Shown here in pieces: positions 11,947 to 23,695 of a DNA stretch of 64,000 bases. This stretch comes from Gamarada debralockiae. Taxonomy: Eukaryota > Ascomycota > Leotiomycetes > Helotiales > Hyphodiscaceae. The DNA is taken from contig NXFV01000753.1 of NCBI GenBank assembly GCA_002803225.1, positions 1-64,000 of the forward strand. Direction: 5' to 3'. The position numbers and the translations under genes are program-made. Each line of letters begins with the position of its first letter. Position 1 is the first letter of the stretch. The notes below the pieces were generated by a model. It ran no database searches and was not told where the DNA came from. It worked only from the letters and a program-made list of their open reading frames with translations.

Positions 11947-13120
11947 ATTAGAGTTTCGTCCAGGTATGATGGATTTTCTAAATGAGCTGATGTGGAAAGG
12001 AAGGAAGATGAGCTAAATGTATGCAGAGAGGATTGTCAACGTGGTCTGGCCTGGTCTGGCCCTCGTCACGCAGTAAGTTTAATGTTAATGTCCAATGGGG
12101 GGGGATTCGACAGCGACAGGATCTTCCCGCCTGTCAAACCTTAAATCATCTCAATGAACCTAAAGGATCACCGGGAGATATGTTCCGCGGAGAATCTGGA
12201 CCCTTCGAGGAATACGGTATATCAAGTTCGAAGAGATCGGAAATCCTCCAGGGAGAGTCTGTCTCGGTTTTGACGGTAACACAAGATGTCCAAATTGGGA
12301 CTTCCCCAGGGCTGAACAGGAAAGCAGGGCTTGATTCGAGTGTTCAAGGACTCCCTGCTCGTAATTGCCATGCGTTTCGGTCCGTCATTTGCATGACAAG
12401 GGCGGCCCCTTACCTAATAAGAAGGGCAAGGGTTTGGTGGGAGAGCATTCTCAGTGGACGGGTTGCCCGACACTTTACCCGATAAAGCGAAATCTCTTAT
12501 CTTAGCGATCACGTTGGGTCATCATTGGTCCAGACCTCGCCTGCGCGCACGGGAGTGCAAGCGTCTGCATTTGCCAGGGATCCAAAAAGGCTGCTCAATA
12601 TTCGCAAGGGGCCCAAAAAGTCAATTGGCCCCAATGACTCGAATTCAGCCTCTTGCAGCCCATTCTCACCCGCTTCATTACTCAGGATCCACGTTTCCAT
12701 CCTCATAGGACCGATCGGCGGGCCCCTACCACATCGTCTCGCATCACGGGGTGGATCTCTCATAAGACCACTGCTGCCCTCTTGTGAGTTTCGATGACGC
12801 TGCCCGCTTTACGCGCAGTTTGATAGCCCAAACCTTTGATCTAGGCGATACGGAGGTACAAACGGAAATAAACGTGGGTTTCTATGACAAGTAGGTTTGT
12901 TATGCGACGAAACAGACGCCATGGCCTGTTTTCAACAACTGATTCTTCCCGGATATTTGCATCCACAATGCGGAATACCTCCTATTTCGCCACAAAGCTG
13001 GCTGTACACAACCGGCAGCCCTTTGTACAAGTATTTTAATGGGCCTCGCCATGTCTGTCGATGTCTCCATCCTATGCCTTTGAGCTTTCTAGAGTTCGAA
13101 TTGAAGGTACACGGCCAAAA
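11947..13120. other. Intergenic between Atg22 relic and hydantoinase gene
   Basis: The stretch runs from the Atg22-like start to the hydantoinase start. ORFs of 80-150 codons occur on both strands but have shuffled composition and no recognisable domain. The promoter of the plus-strand hydantoinase gene is presumably in the last few hundred bases. No repeat is evident. Confidence 0.5.
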
Positions 13121-16100
13121 ATGCCTTCCAAGCTCTCATCCTATGTTATTGGAGTCGATGTCGGGGGAACAAACACCGATGCGGTAATACTTCAAAACGA
13201 GGCGGTCTTAGCTGGGGCAGTTTTCAAGACCGCAACCACACCCGACATTCAAGCAGGCGTAGAACGGGCCATCGAGGAAGTGGTGAAGAAAGCGGAAATA
13301 CCTTCGAATCAAGTGGATTCTGTGAAGATTGGAACGACAGTGAGTTTGGTCTTCGAATTTCGATTGTTTAAATTCTCTTAAGTTTCTGCAAGTATCCCTC
13401 GTATTCGTCAGGTCGACGTTCTAGTGTGTGATACGTGGACAACTGCGCAGCCAAGAGCTGAGAACCAACCTTTTCCACTTCGATGCTTTGAAGAGCTCAT
13501 TTTTTAGCCCTTCATGTAACAGACGATTGACTTCTCAGTAGCAATTCGTCAATGCGGTACTTGAGCAGGACTCTAGCAAGCTCGACAAAGTTGCTGTCAT
13601 TCGCCTATGCGGGCCATACTCGACGGGCTCACCACCCTTCGGTGAGTACTCTCTTAGTGCCCGGTAGAGGTTTGTACTAATCCAAAGGAACAGCGGACTT
13701 CCCACCTACGTTGAAAAACTTGATGGAAGGTCATTTTGGCTATGTTGACGGTGGATACCAAGGTATGAAACCTAGTTGAGTTCTTTTCTTGTTCTAGAAG
13801 TTCACCCATCAGCGTCTTTCAAAAGGTAGTCAAGCACTCGTTCAAGTTTAAGGATCTGGTGGCTTGAAGCGGCCTCCGTAGGCCCGTGCAAGACCATCTT
13901 CGCTCAGGGATTGAAGAGCATGACATGGGGCGAGGTTCCTTCAAGTTTGAAGGAAGGAACTTGGTCTTCAACTCGCTCTGGGTTTTCTGTTGTGAGAAAG
14001 ATGGCATTTCATCTCGACACAACATTTATGAATGAATTATTCTTACTAGCTATTAAATGATAAGCATCGTAGACTTACTATTTTCCAGTTGACGGAGTCC
14101 CAATATCTCCGCTGAACGTCTCACAGCTGAAAGAGCAGGCATCGATCATCAAATCCAAGTCGATAACTAGCGTGGTCGTCATCGGCATCTATTCTCCATC
14201 CAACCACGCACAAGAAGAGGAAGCACGTTCCATCCTCTCTACAGAGCTCGGACCAGGCTACGACATCTCCTGCTCATATGCAATTGGTCGACTTGGATTC
14301 CTTGAACGGGAGAATGCAAGCATTCTCAATGCCAGTTTACGCCGCTTTGCTAGACATGTCATCGCCGGCTTCTCGTATGCGGTGCGGAGATTGGGGAGAT
14401 GCAAGTTGTACATTACGCTCAATGATGGGACTCTGAGTAAAGCTTCAACGGCTGCCGAGTATCCGGTGCGATGTTTCTCGTCTGGACCAACGAATAGTGC
14501 TAGAGGTGCTGCTTTACTGGCCAAGACTCAGACTTTGGATGATGAAGATGACAGAGAAGTCCTGGTTGTTGATGTTGGAGGGTAAGTAGTTGCTTGAATT
14601 CAATCAAGCCAACCATGCATCAACAAGCCAACTAACATATTCCAGCACTACAACCGATATCTGCGCACTGCTCAAGACCGGATATCCAAGACAGTCAGCT
14701 GCTTTTGTCAAGATCGCTGGGGTACGAACAAACTTCACAATCCCAGACGTCCACAGCATTGCCCTCGGAGGTGGTTCAATCGTTCGCACTAAGTCTGGCC
14801 GAACATCAATCGGACCAGACTCTGTTGGGGCTAGGTTAGAATTTGAGAGCATTGGCTTCGGCGGGCAAACTCTTACTGTTAGTACTGCTAATGTTCAAAT
14901 ACTGGTTTCGACTGACTCTTCAGGCCACCGACCTCGCACGAACTGCAAGTGTATCCCCAGAGCTCAAGTCTTCAGGGCTTGAAGAAATCGCTAGAAAGCT
15001 CGAAGAGGCGATCGATCGAGTCAAGACCAAACAAGGAGATGCGAAGGTCATTCTAGTTGGAGGTGGTAGTATCGTAGTTGGAGAGCATATTGCAGGTGTT
15101 GGCGAGATCGTCCGACCGAAATACTTGGAGGTTGCAAATGCAGTTGGCGCTGCCGTGAGTAATCTTCCATCACGGCACCATTAAGCATTGTTTGACGTTC
15201 ATAGATCGGTAAAATCAGCGGAGCAGTTGACAAAACAGTCGTGCCAGGAGCGAAAACGATCGACGAAGAAATCGAAGATGCCAAGGACCTGGCGATACAA
15301 CGATGCGTTGCGGCCGGCGGAAGCAAGAGAACTATAGAGGTGGTCGAAATAGACGTTGTGCCAATATCCTACGTTACAAATGGTGCCGCAAGGTTACTTG
15401 TACGCGTTGTGGGAGATCTAGTTGAAGGATTTGAGGGGTCTTTGGAATCCCCCGAGAAGCTACTGAACGGCGAGACTTTCTCGAAGTCTGATTTCAGTTC
15501 GACCATTCCGAATGGCATCGAGGAGAACGCGATATCGAAAGCATCCTCCTACGACATTATCGAGCAGGTTGATCTGAAGAGCTATCGTCCGAGGATCGAA
15601 GGTGACTTGTGGTACTTGTCGGAGATTGATCTGCGGTTTCTACTTGATGGAGCTGGAGTGTTAGGTGTAGGAAGCTGTGGTGAACCATATCCGAGTTACT
15701 TGGCCTGCCTTCTGGCCTTGAGAAATGGCGAAGACATCACGATTATGAGACAGGATACACTGGCAGACGATGCAGTGGTTCTTGCTGCTGGCTTCATGGC
15801 AAGTTTTCGCGTGTTCTCCTGTCGCAAACTTGCTAACCAAAACTAGGGTTCACCAAGTGTGTACCTCGAACGTATACCAGGTCTTCACGAGTATGTGAAC
15901 TCTCCTTCCTTGCACAACAATGAATTACACTGATCACTTCATAGAGTCACTGACGCTATACGCTGCGTCCTCTCCACCACCACCTTCAGCACCTTCGACG
16001 CCGTAATCCCTAACGAAATCGGCGGCCTCAATGCCTTCGAAGCCCTCCTCGCCGGCGTACGTTTCCAAAAGTCCACACTGGACACCGATGTCGTCGCGCG

Positions 16101-16908
16101 GGCCTATCCCATGGTCTGGCAAACAGTCCGTTGTCTCGACAACATCCCCATAACTCCCTCCGCCGTGGCAGACGGCGACGGCAACTCCCAAGTCTTCCCT
16201 ACGGCGAAAGATAATTATGAGACAGAGGAATTGATGCGGAAGGCTTGTGAGAGGCTGGGGAATTTGAGTGGGATGTGTGTCAATCCTATTTATGGGAAGG
16301 AGGCGAGGACGTTGCCGGCGAATAGCTTCAGTCATGCTTGGTGTATTGGGAGGAGTATTGCGTTGAGTAGAGAGATGAAGGTTGATCCGGTTACGAGGTT
16401 GCTGGAAGAAGAGAATGGTGTCTTGCTCTTTAGCGGTAAGATTATTTCTGTCACCCGCCACGTCGCCGAAGGCTTCACTCGCGGCAGTGTTCTTCTCGAC
16501 TCTACATCCTCTACTACTACCAGTTCATCCTCCACACCCACCTCCTCTGTGCCCTCTATCTCAACCACCACGCAATCCCTATTCGTCGAATTCGAGAACG
16601 AGAACCTCTCCGCAATACTCAAAGTCACCGGCCAACCCGACACCGTGCTAGCTTGCTGTCCCGACCTCATCACCTTCCTAGACGTCGCGAACGGTGCTCC
16701 GCTCGGCATTGCGGATTACAAGTATGGGCTGAGGGTGAGTGTGATTGCGTTGAGGGCGCCCCCGATGTGGACTACGGAAAGAGGTCTGGAGATGGGCGGG
16801 CCGAGAGCATTTGGGCTTGAGATGGATTACAAGGGTGTTAGTGTGGGCGAGTATGAGAAGCCGAAGTCGGTTTGGGATATGTTTGGGGGATCTCCTAAGA
16901 CGCCATGA
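13121..16908 (+). CDS. Hydantoinase/oxoprolinase (HyuA) - DUF917 fusion protein
   Basis: Nine exons join in frame: 13121-13339, 13542-13641, 13694-13762, 14089-14581, 14646-14877, 14924-15154, 15205-15798, 15847-15890 and 15945-16908. The N-terminal part has the actin-like phosphate motif IGVDVGGTNTDAV and the second motif VLVVDVGGTTTDI, then ALGGGSIVR and VILVGGGSIVV, as in HyuA-type ATP-dependent hydantoinases and oxoprolinases. The C-terminal part (LRFLLDGAGVLGVGSCGEPY, MGSPSVYLERIPGLHE, ENGVLLFSGKIISV) is a DUF917 domain. Such fungal fusions probably act on cyclic amide substrates in the cytosol; the substrate is not known. Exon 7 ends ATG|GCAAGT, a GC-AG intron. The intron 13763-14088 is unusually long for this locus. 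A start at 13061 would add 20 residues; 13121 was chosen because the domain begins just after it. Confidence 0.9.
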
Positions 16909-17617
16909 GGGATTTCATTTCGTCGCCGTCCTATCTGGTTTCCATGCGGTAACGACCAAGTGGTGCTGTGTTTGAGGCTCTTTCACGACAAGGTCTTGCT
17001 TTCGCCCTCGTTCAGCATCGTACAGTGGGTGGACATAAATCTGTGCCCCTAGCCGATTTCACACCAAAACACCTGTATACCCTAACATATATCAAATAAA
17101 ACTTCTAAGTAAACTAAATTTAAGATTCATAGGCAAAAATATTTGGAACAATTTAACAGTACTCTTCGATAACAAAGTAGAAATTTACTCTTAAGTTAAG
17201 GAGGTATTTAAGGTCTAACGAGAAAGTGTGAAAACCTGAGCGAATTTTGGTGTGGGGGTTGGCCACCCCTTCGAATTATACAGGAATTACGACACGACCG
17301 CTAAATATAATTTTAAGGCGAGGACACTAAATTATGAGTAGCTGTCGAATGAAAAGCGCTCCGCCCAGATTTTTGTATATTTAAACGAATTTACAAGTAA
17401 AATTTTGAAGTGTGCCATATGACTTTCGGTGTAAAATCGGCTAAGAGCACACTGTATTCTTCGCTTCATCATGGCTTGCGAACGGCATTGCATTTATATC
17501 CCTGGGTTGTTATTCAATTTCTTCTCTTCAGAGAACTGTAATTACTTTGTTCCATTTATCTCATCTATCACCAATCTCAATCTCAGCCTCAAATATCCAA
17601 CCCCTCTCCCCTTCTCA
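16909..17617. other. AT-rich spacer holding a MITE-like element
   Basis: Spacer between two convergent genes. It has no convincing ORF. Most of it is the element at 17041-17455. The rest is the 3' ends of the hydantoinase and GH43-like genes. Confidence 0.6.
17041..17455. mobile_element. MITE-like element with 25-bp terminal inverted repeats
   Basis: The left end 17041-17065 contains CCCCTAGCCGATTTCACACC. The right end, read on the other strand from 17452, contains CTCTTAGCCGATTTTACACC. The 25-bp arms match at 21 positions, and three of the four mismatches are C/T. The roughly 360 bp between them are very AT-rich and non-coding. Size and structure fit a miniature inverted-repeat transposable element. 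A TA lies a few bases outside each arm, so a TA target duplication (Tc1/mariner type) is possible but not clean. Confidence 0.7.
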
Positions 17618-19572
17618 TCATTCAACAACAGAGTACCACTTAATCTCCCCCGGAATCACCACAACGGGCGGTGTCTTCCCCTGCGGTCCCCTATACGACA
17701 CCTGATTCGCACCAATAGCGAAAACCGTCCTCCCATCCTCATTCCCACCTGTCCCATTTCCAGTCGTCGAATCAATTCCGCACTCCCCATTCCCCTTCGC
17801 ATTTCCACCAGTAACTAATAGGCACATAGGCGTCACGCTACCACTCACAAGCGCAATGCCCAATTTATCGCCCCTGACCACCGCGGCGTTGACCGGCACC
17901 CGAACTACCTCGAAAGCTTCCGATATTTCTGCAGGCGTGACTTGGACGCTGGTGAGTGTATCCCAAACATAGCGGGGTGTGTAGAAATTCGTATCGTTTT
18001 GATATCGGAATACGGTGACGGAGAGATTTCCAGTTGGCGTGTCGCCCGCTACATTGACACCCACCTCCACCAAATTCCCTGACTTGGAACTTGTCCAGGT
18101 TTGGTAGAGCTGGTATCTAGGCAACAGACATTCGGGCGTGTACGCTACATTCGGCTGTCCCGAACTATCCGTCGCGGTTACAGCCAAACCGCTAGAATTC
18201 GAGACGAAGCCGGGTGCGATTTGGATGGTTACGGATTTCTGAGTCGAGCAGTCTAAATCTTGGATCGAGCCATCGGGATTGAAATTCAGGACCTGGTATT
18301 GATGACTATGAGCCGCAGTCCTCGTCCCAGTCAGCGGCGCCGTTCTGAAAAGATCAGCTTGATGCAGATAATTTGACGCTCCATTTGGATTTGGGAGAGT
18401 CAAGACGCCGGTGGATTGACCACCACATGTATCTGCTGAAATAATCTGTCTTTGCCATGGTCCCGTGACACTCGTACTCCGATAAACAACCAACAGCGTC
18501 CCAGTACAGAAACCGCACGTATTACTCGCGCTCACATAAAAGTAATCTCCTCTTTTAAAAATATCCGGACTCTCAGCCTCATAATCAACCAGATCGCCAG
18601 CAGCGGAAATGACATGGGAGGGAGTGCCGGTCGTGTTGGTTAAGGAAGGGGTTAGGGGTTGTAGGTAGATGCTTTGTAAGAAGGGCGGCCAGATTGAGGC
18701 GCCAAGGGTTGTGAAATCGATTAGTGAGTAGGCGAGGTAGCCGGTTCCGTTTATTACCGCGACGGAGAAATCACCGCCTTGGGTTCCGGGCGGTTGGTAG
18801 CCGATCGCTGCGCGGGTGGGGGACAGGACGTAGTTTGATGTTGGGGAAGTGGAAGTAAAAACTGCGTAGCCTGGAGAGCCGGCGTTGACCCAGAGGACAC
18901 TGCCGAAATTTTGCAGTCAGCATTGGCTTACAGTGGGAAGGGGAAAGAGCAGATTCGTTCTACGTGTTTTGAGCTCCAAGGTTGCCGCCAAGACGTTCTT
19001 GGAGTCGAACTAAGGACTGCGGCGGGACGAAAAAGTAATCGCTCCGAGAATTACTTACTATGTGTTGGTGGAGGAACTGTAGACAATGTGGGGACGTCCG
19101 CAGCTTCCTGACATGGCGCAGAGAGCGGTGGCTGAGGGAGTGGAGGGATCGAAGAGGAAGCCATTGTAAGACCATGTTGTTAAGTCGGGCGAAGAGTAGG
19201 AGTGAATTCCGCAGAAATTAGAGCCACATCCGAAGGCAATTCCGTACCAAACCTGAAAATACAAAGTCAGCAAGCTAGTCCTATTGAAATAGAATTTAGA
19301 AGGAGGAAGTATCGTCAAGGGATGAATCACATGACTAAAGCGTGAAAAGTTCCGAAGCAGTCTGGAGGAGGATTTCTCTTGTTCAAAATGTGTCTTACAT
19401 ATTCTCCGTTCAGAAAATCAATCTTCCCACTCGTGGAATCGATCGCATTACCGTCGGTGTCAAATTTATATTGGATACCATTATTAAATATCGCCGACAT
19501 CGACGCGGCTGCTGAAACGAAGTTGCTCCCCAGCAAAGCGAGCAATGCCCAGGTTACACTACGACTCCGCAT
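17618..19572 (-). CDS. Secreted GH43-like beta-propeller glycosidase
   Basis: Three exons: 19572 to about 19396, about 19254-19059, and 18899-17618. The N-terminus MRSRSVTWALLALLGSNFVSA is a signal peptide. The spliced protein has LNGEYVWYGIAFGCG, IHSYSSPDLTTWSYNGFLF, GRPHIVYSSSTNTYVLWVNAG, SYVLSPTR-like blades, DYEAESPDIFKRGDYFYVSAS and CGFCTGTLLVVYRS. These are blade motifs of five-bladed GH43-type propellers, closest in style to the galactanase-like GH43_24 group. A second beta-rich domain with many N-glycosylation sites follows. The catalytic acids were not pinned down, so activity is inferred. It heads a run of secreted carbohydrate-active proteins extending to 30.3 kb. Intron 2 (18900-19058) has introner-like ends. 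Confidence 0.78.
18900..19058 (-). repeat. Introner-like intron in the GH43-like gene
   Basis: This 159-nt intron starts GTAAGTAATTCTCGGAGCG and ends with TAAGCCAATGCTGACTGC followed by AAAATTTCGGCAG. The first 23 bases match the Atg22-relic intron 10435-10609 at about 19 positions, and the last 30 or so also align well. The interior can fold (CTCCAAG paired with CTTGGAG). The two host genes are unrelated. Confidence 0.55.
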
Positions 19573-21215
19573 CTTGAGTTTGTATTTCTCCGAATCCTTC
19601 GAAAAGTCGAGATGAAGAGAAAATGAGGAATGGAAAGTGAAAACAAAGAGCCAGGGTGGAGAATTTATAGTTTGACAGCTCCTCCAGCTTTGACATTTGA
19701 TATACCTAAGATCTTAACCGCGTGCTGGTCTAAAGTCCAATTAGACAAGTGAACAAGTAATGGTGGGGTCATATTCAATTTAATGCGGGGTCCCATTACG
19801 GAGATATGGCTATTACTTACACGGGAGAGCTGCAAATTTCGAGGTCGAATGTGCATGAAGGTGTTGGTGATATTGGTGATATTGGTGATATTGGTGTTGG
19901 AAGTGGACGCCATGGTGGACGGTCCTGTGTGGAGTGGACGGGCCGAGAGCGCAGAGACATCGGAATGAACGTCGGTAGGTTTCCTATGGATTTCTTCTCA
20001 TTTCCAAGGGCATGTTGTTGGGAAAAGTTTACCTAAGAAACCCAATAATTGATTCATCAACTGCTCAGATTCTGGAGAGGGCAGCTCCATGTAAGTTTGT
20101 GGAGAGGTTTTCGACCCTTCCGATTTGGTAATGATGGCTCTCCCTCGCGCCAACACTTTGACGCGTCGTGGAAGTAAAACGAGCTTAATTCTGGACTTTT
20201 CTTAATATCTCAATTGGTCCCAATGATTCCTACAGTCTTATAATGCCATTTTTAACCGCGTAATTCCACTCCAAGTGTGGTGACCGGAAGGTGTTCAACT
20301 GGCCCTCCGCCGCGGGGCCACAGCCTGAAACATCGCGGCGACACTTTGGAGAGATATAAAGATTGGAATATGGGTACAAGAGATATATCGCTCAATTTAC
20401 TTCGTGATCAAACCTCAACTCAGAATGATCTTGTGCTTGAAACAATCCTAGTGCAAGTTGTTGAGGTTGTCGCTTCTTCCCAGCGCTCGCGATTTCTTTC
20501 AGTTGACATCAAGCTTCACTTGCTAACATTTCCTTTCCTCTCCCACTCCTCTCTTCCATCAACAATTCATCAAATATCTTGCAATTAATAGTTAATCTTC
20601 TATTAAAAAGTGTCTCATCTCAAGGCCACGTGCAAATCCAAGCTGCAAACCTGCTGTCGTGCTCGTCAACGACGCTCTACACATCGTCGACGCATCTCGA
20701 ACATCTTGCGAAACCTTCCACCAAACTTTAAACCTACCAGGCAAGTACCATCTCCATTCCACTTCTGTGAGCGTCGGATCATCAATCGAGCACATTGTAT
20801 TCAACCCAACCAGCCGTTTGCAAATTGTCGGGTCAAGAAATCAGATGAACGTTGGAGAACCACCCTATGCAGATGTGCGCTGAGCTTGTAAGGTGCGAAA
20901 TCAGGATTTGCGGCGAACTTCAGTGAGGACGTTCTGGTTACGCACGATCTGGCATTTGTCCAAACACTGGGCCTCGCGGCTTGATTCGGGGTATTTTTCA
21001 AAAGCTTCATTGCTCCCTCTTCATCCCGTCAAGTTCTTCATCTTGCCTTGAGAACAGCTCGCTAACTCAACTCGCTGGGTGCAACCTGCAGGGAAAGAAC
21101 CGAAGACCCCCTACCGAACCGACAATGCCTTCAAACCTTCCTCACAGTTTACATATCTGCCGAACCTGACTGATTAACAACAGAAACCACACTGGTCGAT
21201 CCTTTCCTTCACGCC
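19573..21215. other. Intergenic region, no gene recognised
   Basis: The first part presumably holds the promoter of the minus-strand GH43-like gene. A GGTGATATT triplet repeat lies at 19866-19894. ORFs around 20277-20883 (for example 20659-20883, plus strand) are short and match no family I know. No intron signals link them convincingly. Confidence 0.45.
19866..19894. repeat. GGTGATATT tandem repeat
   Basis: Three tandem copies of the nonamer GGTGATATT, with a fourth partial copy. It lies in non-coding sequence upstream of the GH43-like gene. Confidence 0.85.
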
Positions 21216-22291
21216 TCAAATCTCTCCTCGCGCACGGGCTGCTACACTACTCGGATGCTTATACCTCGCACGAAGCAACCTCTCTCGATTCCAGTCTCCT
21301 GCCTTGATTGGCTTCATGGCCGGCTTCTCGGAAGTGTCACATGATGGAATAGTCCCGATCATAACGTCTTGGCTTAGAGAGAAGCAAAACGGAATTGAAT
21401 ATCGCTCCTCTCCAGTCTTGTTCACAACACGGTGGACAGTGGATACAAACTCATTTATTAGTCGCCATCTCTAGGAAGTCATCTACATTGATCACAAGTG
21501 TGTTCTTAATAGGCGGTGCGGAGATCCATTGGCCGTTGTGGTCCAAGACCTCGAGGGCATGTGTGTCAGAAAGCTGATTCACGAGTGTAAACCATGAGTA
21601 GTCTGCATGTGCACCAATTCCAACATCATTGCTCACCTCTTGGCTGGGGTAGTGGAGGACTCGCAGACCTCCAGTTGGGAAATCTGCCATGCGGTCGAAG
21701 TAGCTTTCTTCCAGGTTGAGCGCCACGGCAATCATTCGCATCAATCGTCTGCTGAAATCTAGAATTGCATCGTTGTATTGGTACATGAGAGCTCTTTTGA
21801 TGCGGGCCACTGATTTCCATTCCTGGAATACTTGACCAATGTAGGTCTTTTGGAGGGTTCTGCTCGAGGTCGTATGGTCCTCACCAGTGGCGAAGACTTC
21901 CTTCAGACCTGTTTGTTCTTCTCAGTAGAGACGTCATGAAAATCTCACTGTTCACCTACCCCCTCGAGTTGTCTCGTCCAGCTTCGTTTCAAGTAGACCT
22001 CATATCCATTGATGGTATCGGATTTGCTCACATGAATCTGGACATCGCCAGCTGCTACAAGTCGAAAGTAGGATGATGACGAATGTTCATGTTCTCCTCC
22101 AAAGGAAGATCAAAGAACTCTTTGATAACTCTGTACAAGTCGGTCTACAATTCCTCCGAAATGCTATGGCTCACGGCGTAGAGGAAACCCGAGTCGCGAA
22201 ATGCTGCTCCCACTTTTGTAACAGCTCGTCTTTCATCCATCGATGGAGAGCCCGTGTTAGAGAAATCGACCTGCGGAATAGTTTCAAACAT
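21216..22291 (-). pseudogene. 2-oxoglutarate/Fe(II) oxygenase (IPNS-like), broken
   Basis: Reading from the ATG at 22291: FETIPQVDFSNTG and VGAAFRDSGFLYAVSHSISEEL are typical of the N-terminal DIOX_N domain. A TAG then interrupts before TDLYRVIKEFFDLPLEENMN, and a second TAG follows HHPTFDL. GYEVYL and TKLDETTRG lie in different frames. The catalytic part keeps the iron ligand pair HAD in IGAHADYSWFTLV, and the LEVLDHNGQWISAPPIKNT and VINVDDFLEM blocks. One extra base near 21455 then throws EFVSTVHRVVNKTGEERYSIPF, which holds the third His, out of frame. Intact relatives oxidise small molecules, often in secondary metabolism. Two stops and at least two frameshifts mean this copy is dead unless the assembly is wrong. 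Confidence 0.8.
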
Positions 22292-22945
22292 TGGCTTCTT
22301 CTGAGCTCCAGTTAAGATTTGCCGTTTGATTGTTCCCTTGCCGCATGGTCGACGACATATTCTGGTTCGGGATCTGGGAGAATTGCTGATGGGGCCAGTT
22401 TTCTGAGCTCTGGAAAGAACTTTGCAACCCAAATGAAGTTCGTTGTCTGACGGCATTGTTACTCAAAGCTAAAGCATCCTCCTGCACGAATAAATTACAT
22501 ACGAATAGGTGACCTTCTGCACAGGTGCACAACGTCGCCGCAGCTCGTTAATTTGAACAATTGCAAGTACCTGGGGACGCTTATCGAAGTCCCTATCTTG
22601 AGTTCCGCCAGATGTGGTTGACTATCTGCAATATATGCATGCAATCCTACTCTTGGTGCAGCGTTACCCAGTTGGTCAGACTCTCGATTCTGATGGTGTA
22701 CAGTACATCACTCGAGATCTCATATATATTAAGAAATACTAAACAGAACCATTTGCAATTCATGATTGTGGCGAAGATAAAAGTTCAGGAAACTGCTGCC
22801 CAGTTGCGGCCATTGATGAAGAGTGTCGGTTCTTCATGCACTGAAGCGTTGCATTCTAAGCCCACCAATCCCTACAATCGATCGGTAATGTCTGCTATGA
22901 AGATATTACTGAAGAGGGAGCAAAAGCGTTAAGGAAAACGCCCTG
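22292..22945. other. Spacer with no recognised gene
   Basis: Lies between the oxygenase relic and the FAS1 gene. The 123-codon plus-strand ORF at 22561-22932 has no known domain, and its composition looks random. The minus-strand reading upstream of 22291 could extend the oxygenase relic by some codons but resembles nothing in the family. Confidence 0.4.
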
Positions 22946-23695
22946 CTAGCAATAAGGCAGTAATGGATTCGAACAACTTCCAGCAATGAAACCCTGGCTT
23001 GTCTTTGCCACATCCGACTCAAATATCTGCGCCGACGGATCCAGAATGTGATCAATCACGTGCACAAGCCCCTGAAACAGTCAGCAGAAGACACACCATT
23101 CCCATTCATATAATACCCACACTGGTAACAGGCAAATCCGCAGTTGTAACCGTTGACACATTGTTGAGCATCAACTGACCTCCAATAACCTGCGTTCCAA
23201 TATACAAAAAACTTCCTGTCTGAATCCTCGTGTACGATGTGGTGAAAGCAGTGGACTTGAGTTGAGAGTTGGGCACGTAGTGATGCTGGATCAGGTTTCC
23301 CAACCACCATTTGCCTTTTGGCGTCGCGGCAAAGGTATTGAAGTATTCTCCGGTATTGTTGAATGCTGTGTTTGAGGGTGCGAAGAAGGTGTAGGACCAC
23401 TGAGGAGCTGTGTCGAATGCTTGGAGAAATCCTGCCTTGTGATTAGGGTTCCAAGTCTTTGAATCAGAGAAAAAGGCGGCGAAATCTTACCACCGCATTC
23501 CCCTAGTACTGAAGCAAGAATTGAGAGATCGTTTCGTGACTTGACGAGGTCCAGGAGGGTGACTATGCTTGTGTTCTTTGGAGGGACGTAGACTCCATCG
23601 GGAACAGGGGCGTAACTCAAAAGCTGACGATCTATTCTGTCGCAACCGCTTGCAGTGAAGACTGAGCAGAAGGCGAGAAGGTGCAGAAATCTCAT
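22946..23695 (-). CDS. Secreted fasciclin (FAS1) domain protein
   Basis: Start ATG at 23695 gives the signal peptide MRFLHLLAFCSVFTASGC. Exons are 23695-23491, 23431-23121 and 23071-22946. The spliced protein of about 210 residues carries one FAS1 domain: TSIVTLLDLVKSRNDLSILASVL, then SYTFFAPSNTAFNNTGEYF (H1-type motif), KWWLGNLIQHHYVP, a strand region with QVIGGQLMLNNVSTVTT, and the H2-type end GLVHVIDHILDP. It ends with a short tail and stop TAG. Fungal single-FAS1 proteins are secreted or cell-surface adhesion proteins. All joins are in frame, so the gene looks intact. The upstream ATG at 23848 would add a tail without a signal peptide and is not preferred. Confidence 0.87.

Noticed and set aside
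12021..12485. 154-codon plus-strand ORF
   Set aside because: Random-looking composition, no domain, no supporting splice sites; treated as intergenic.
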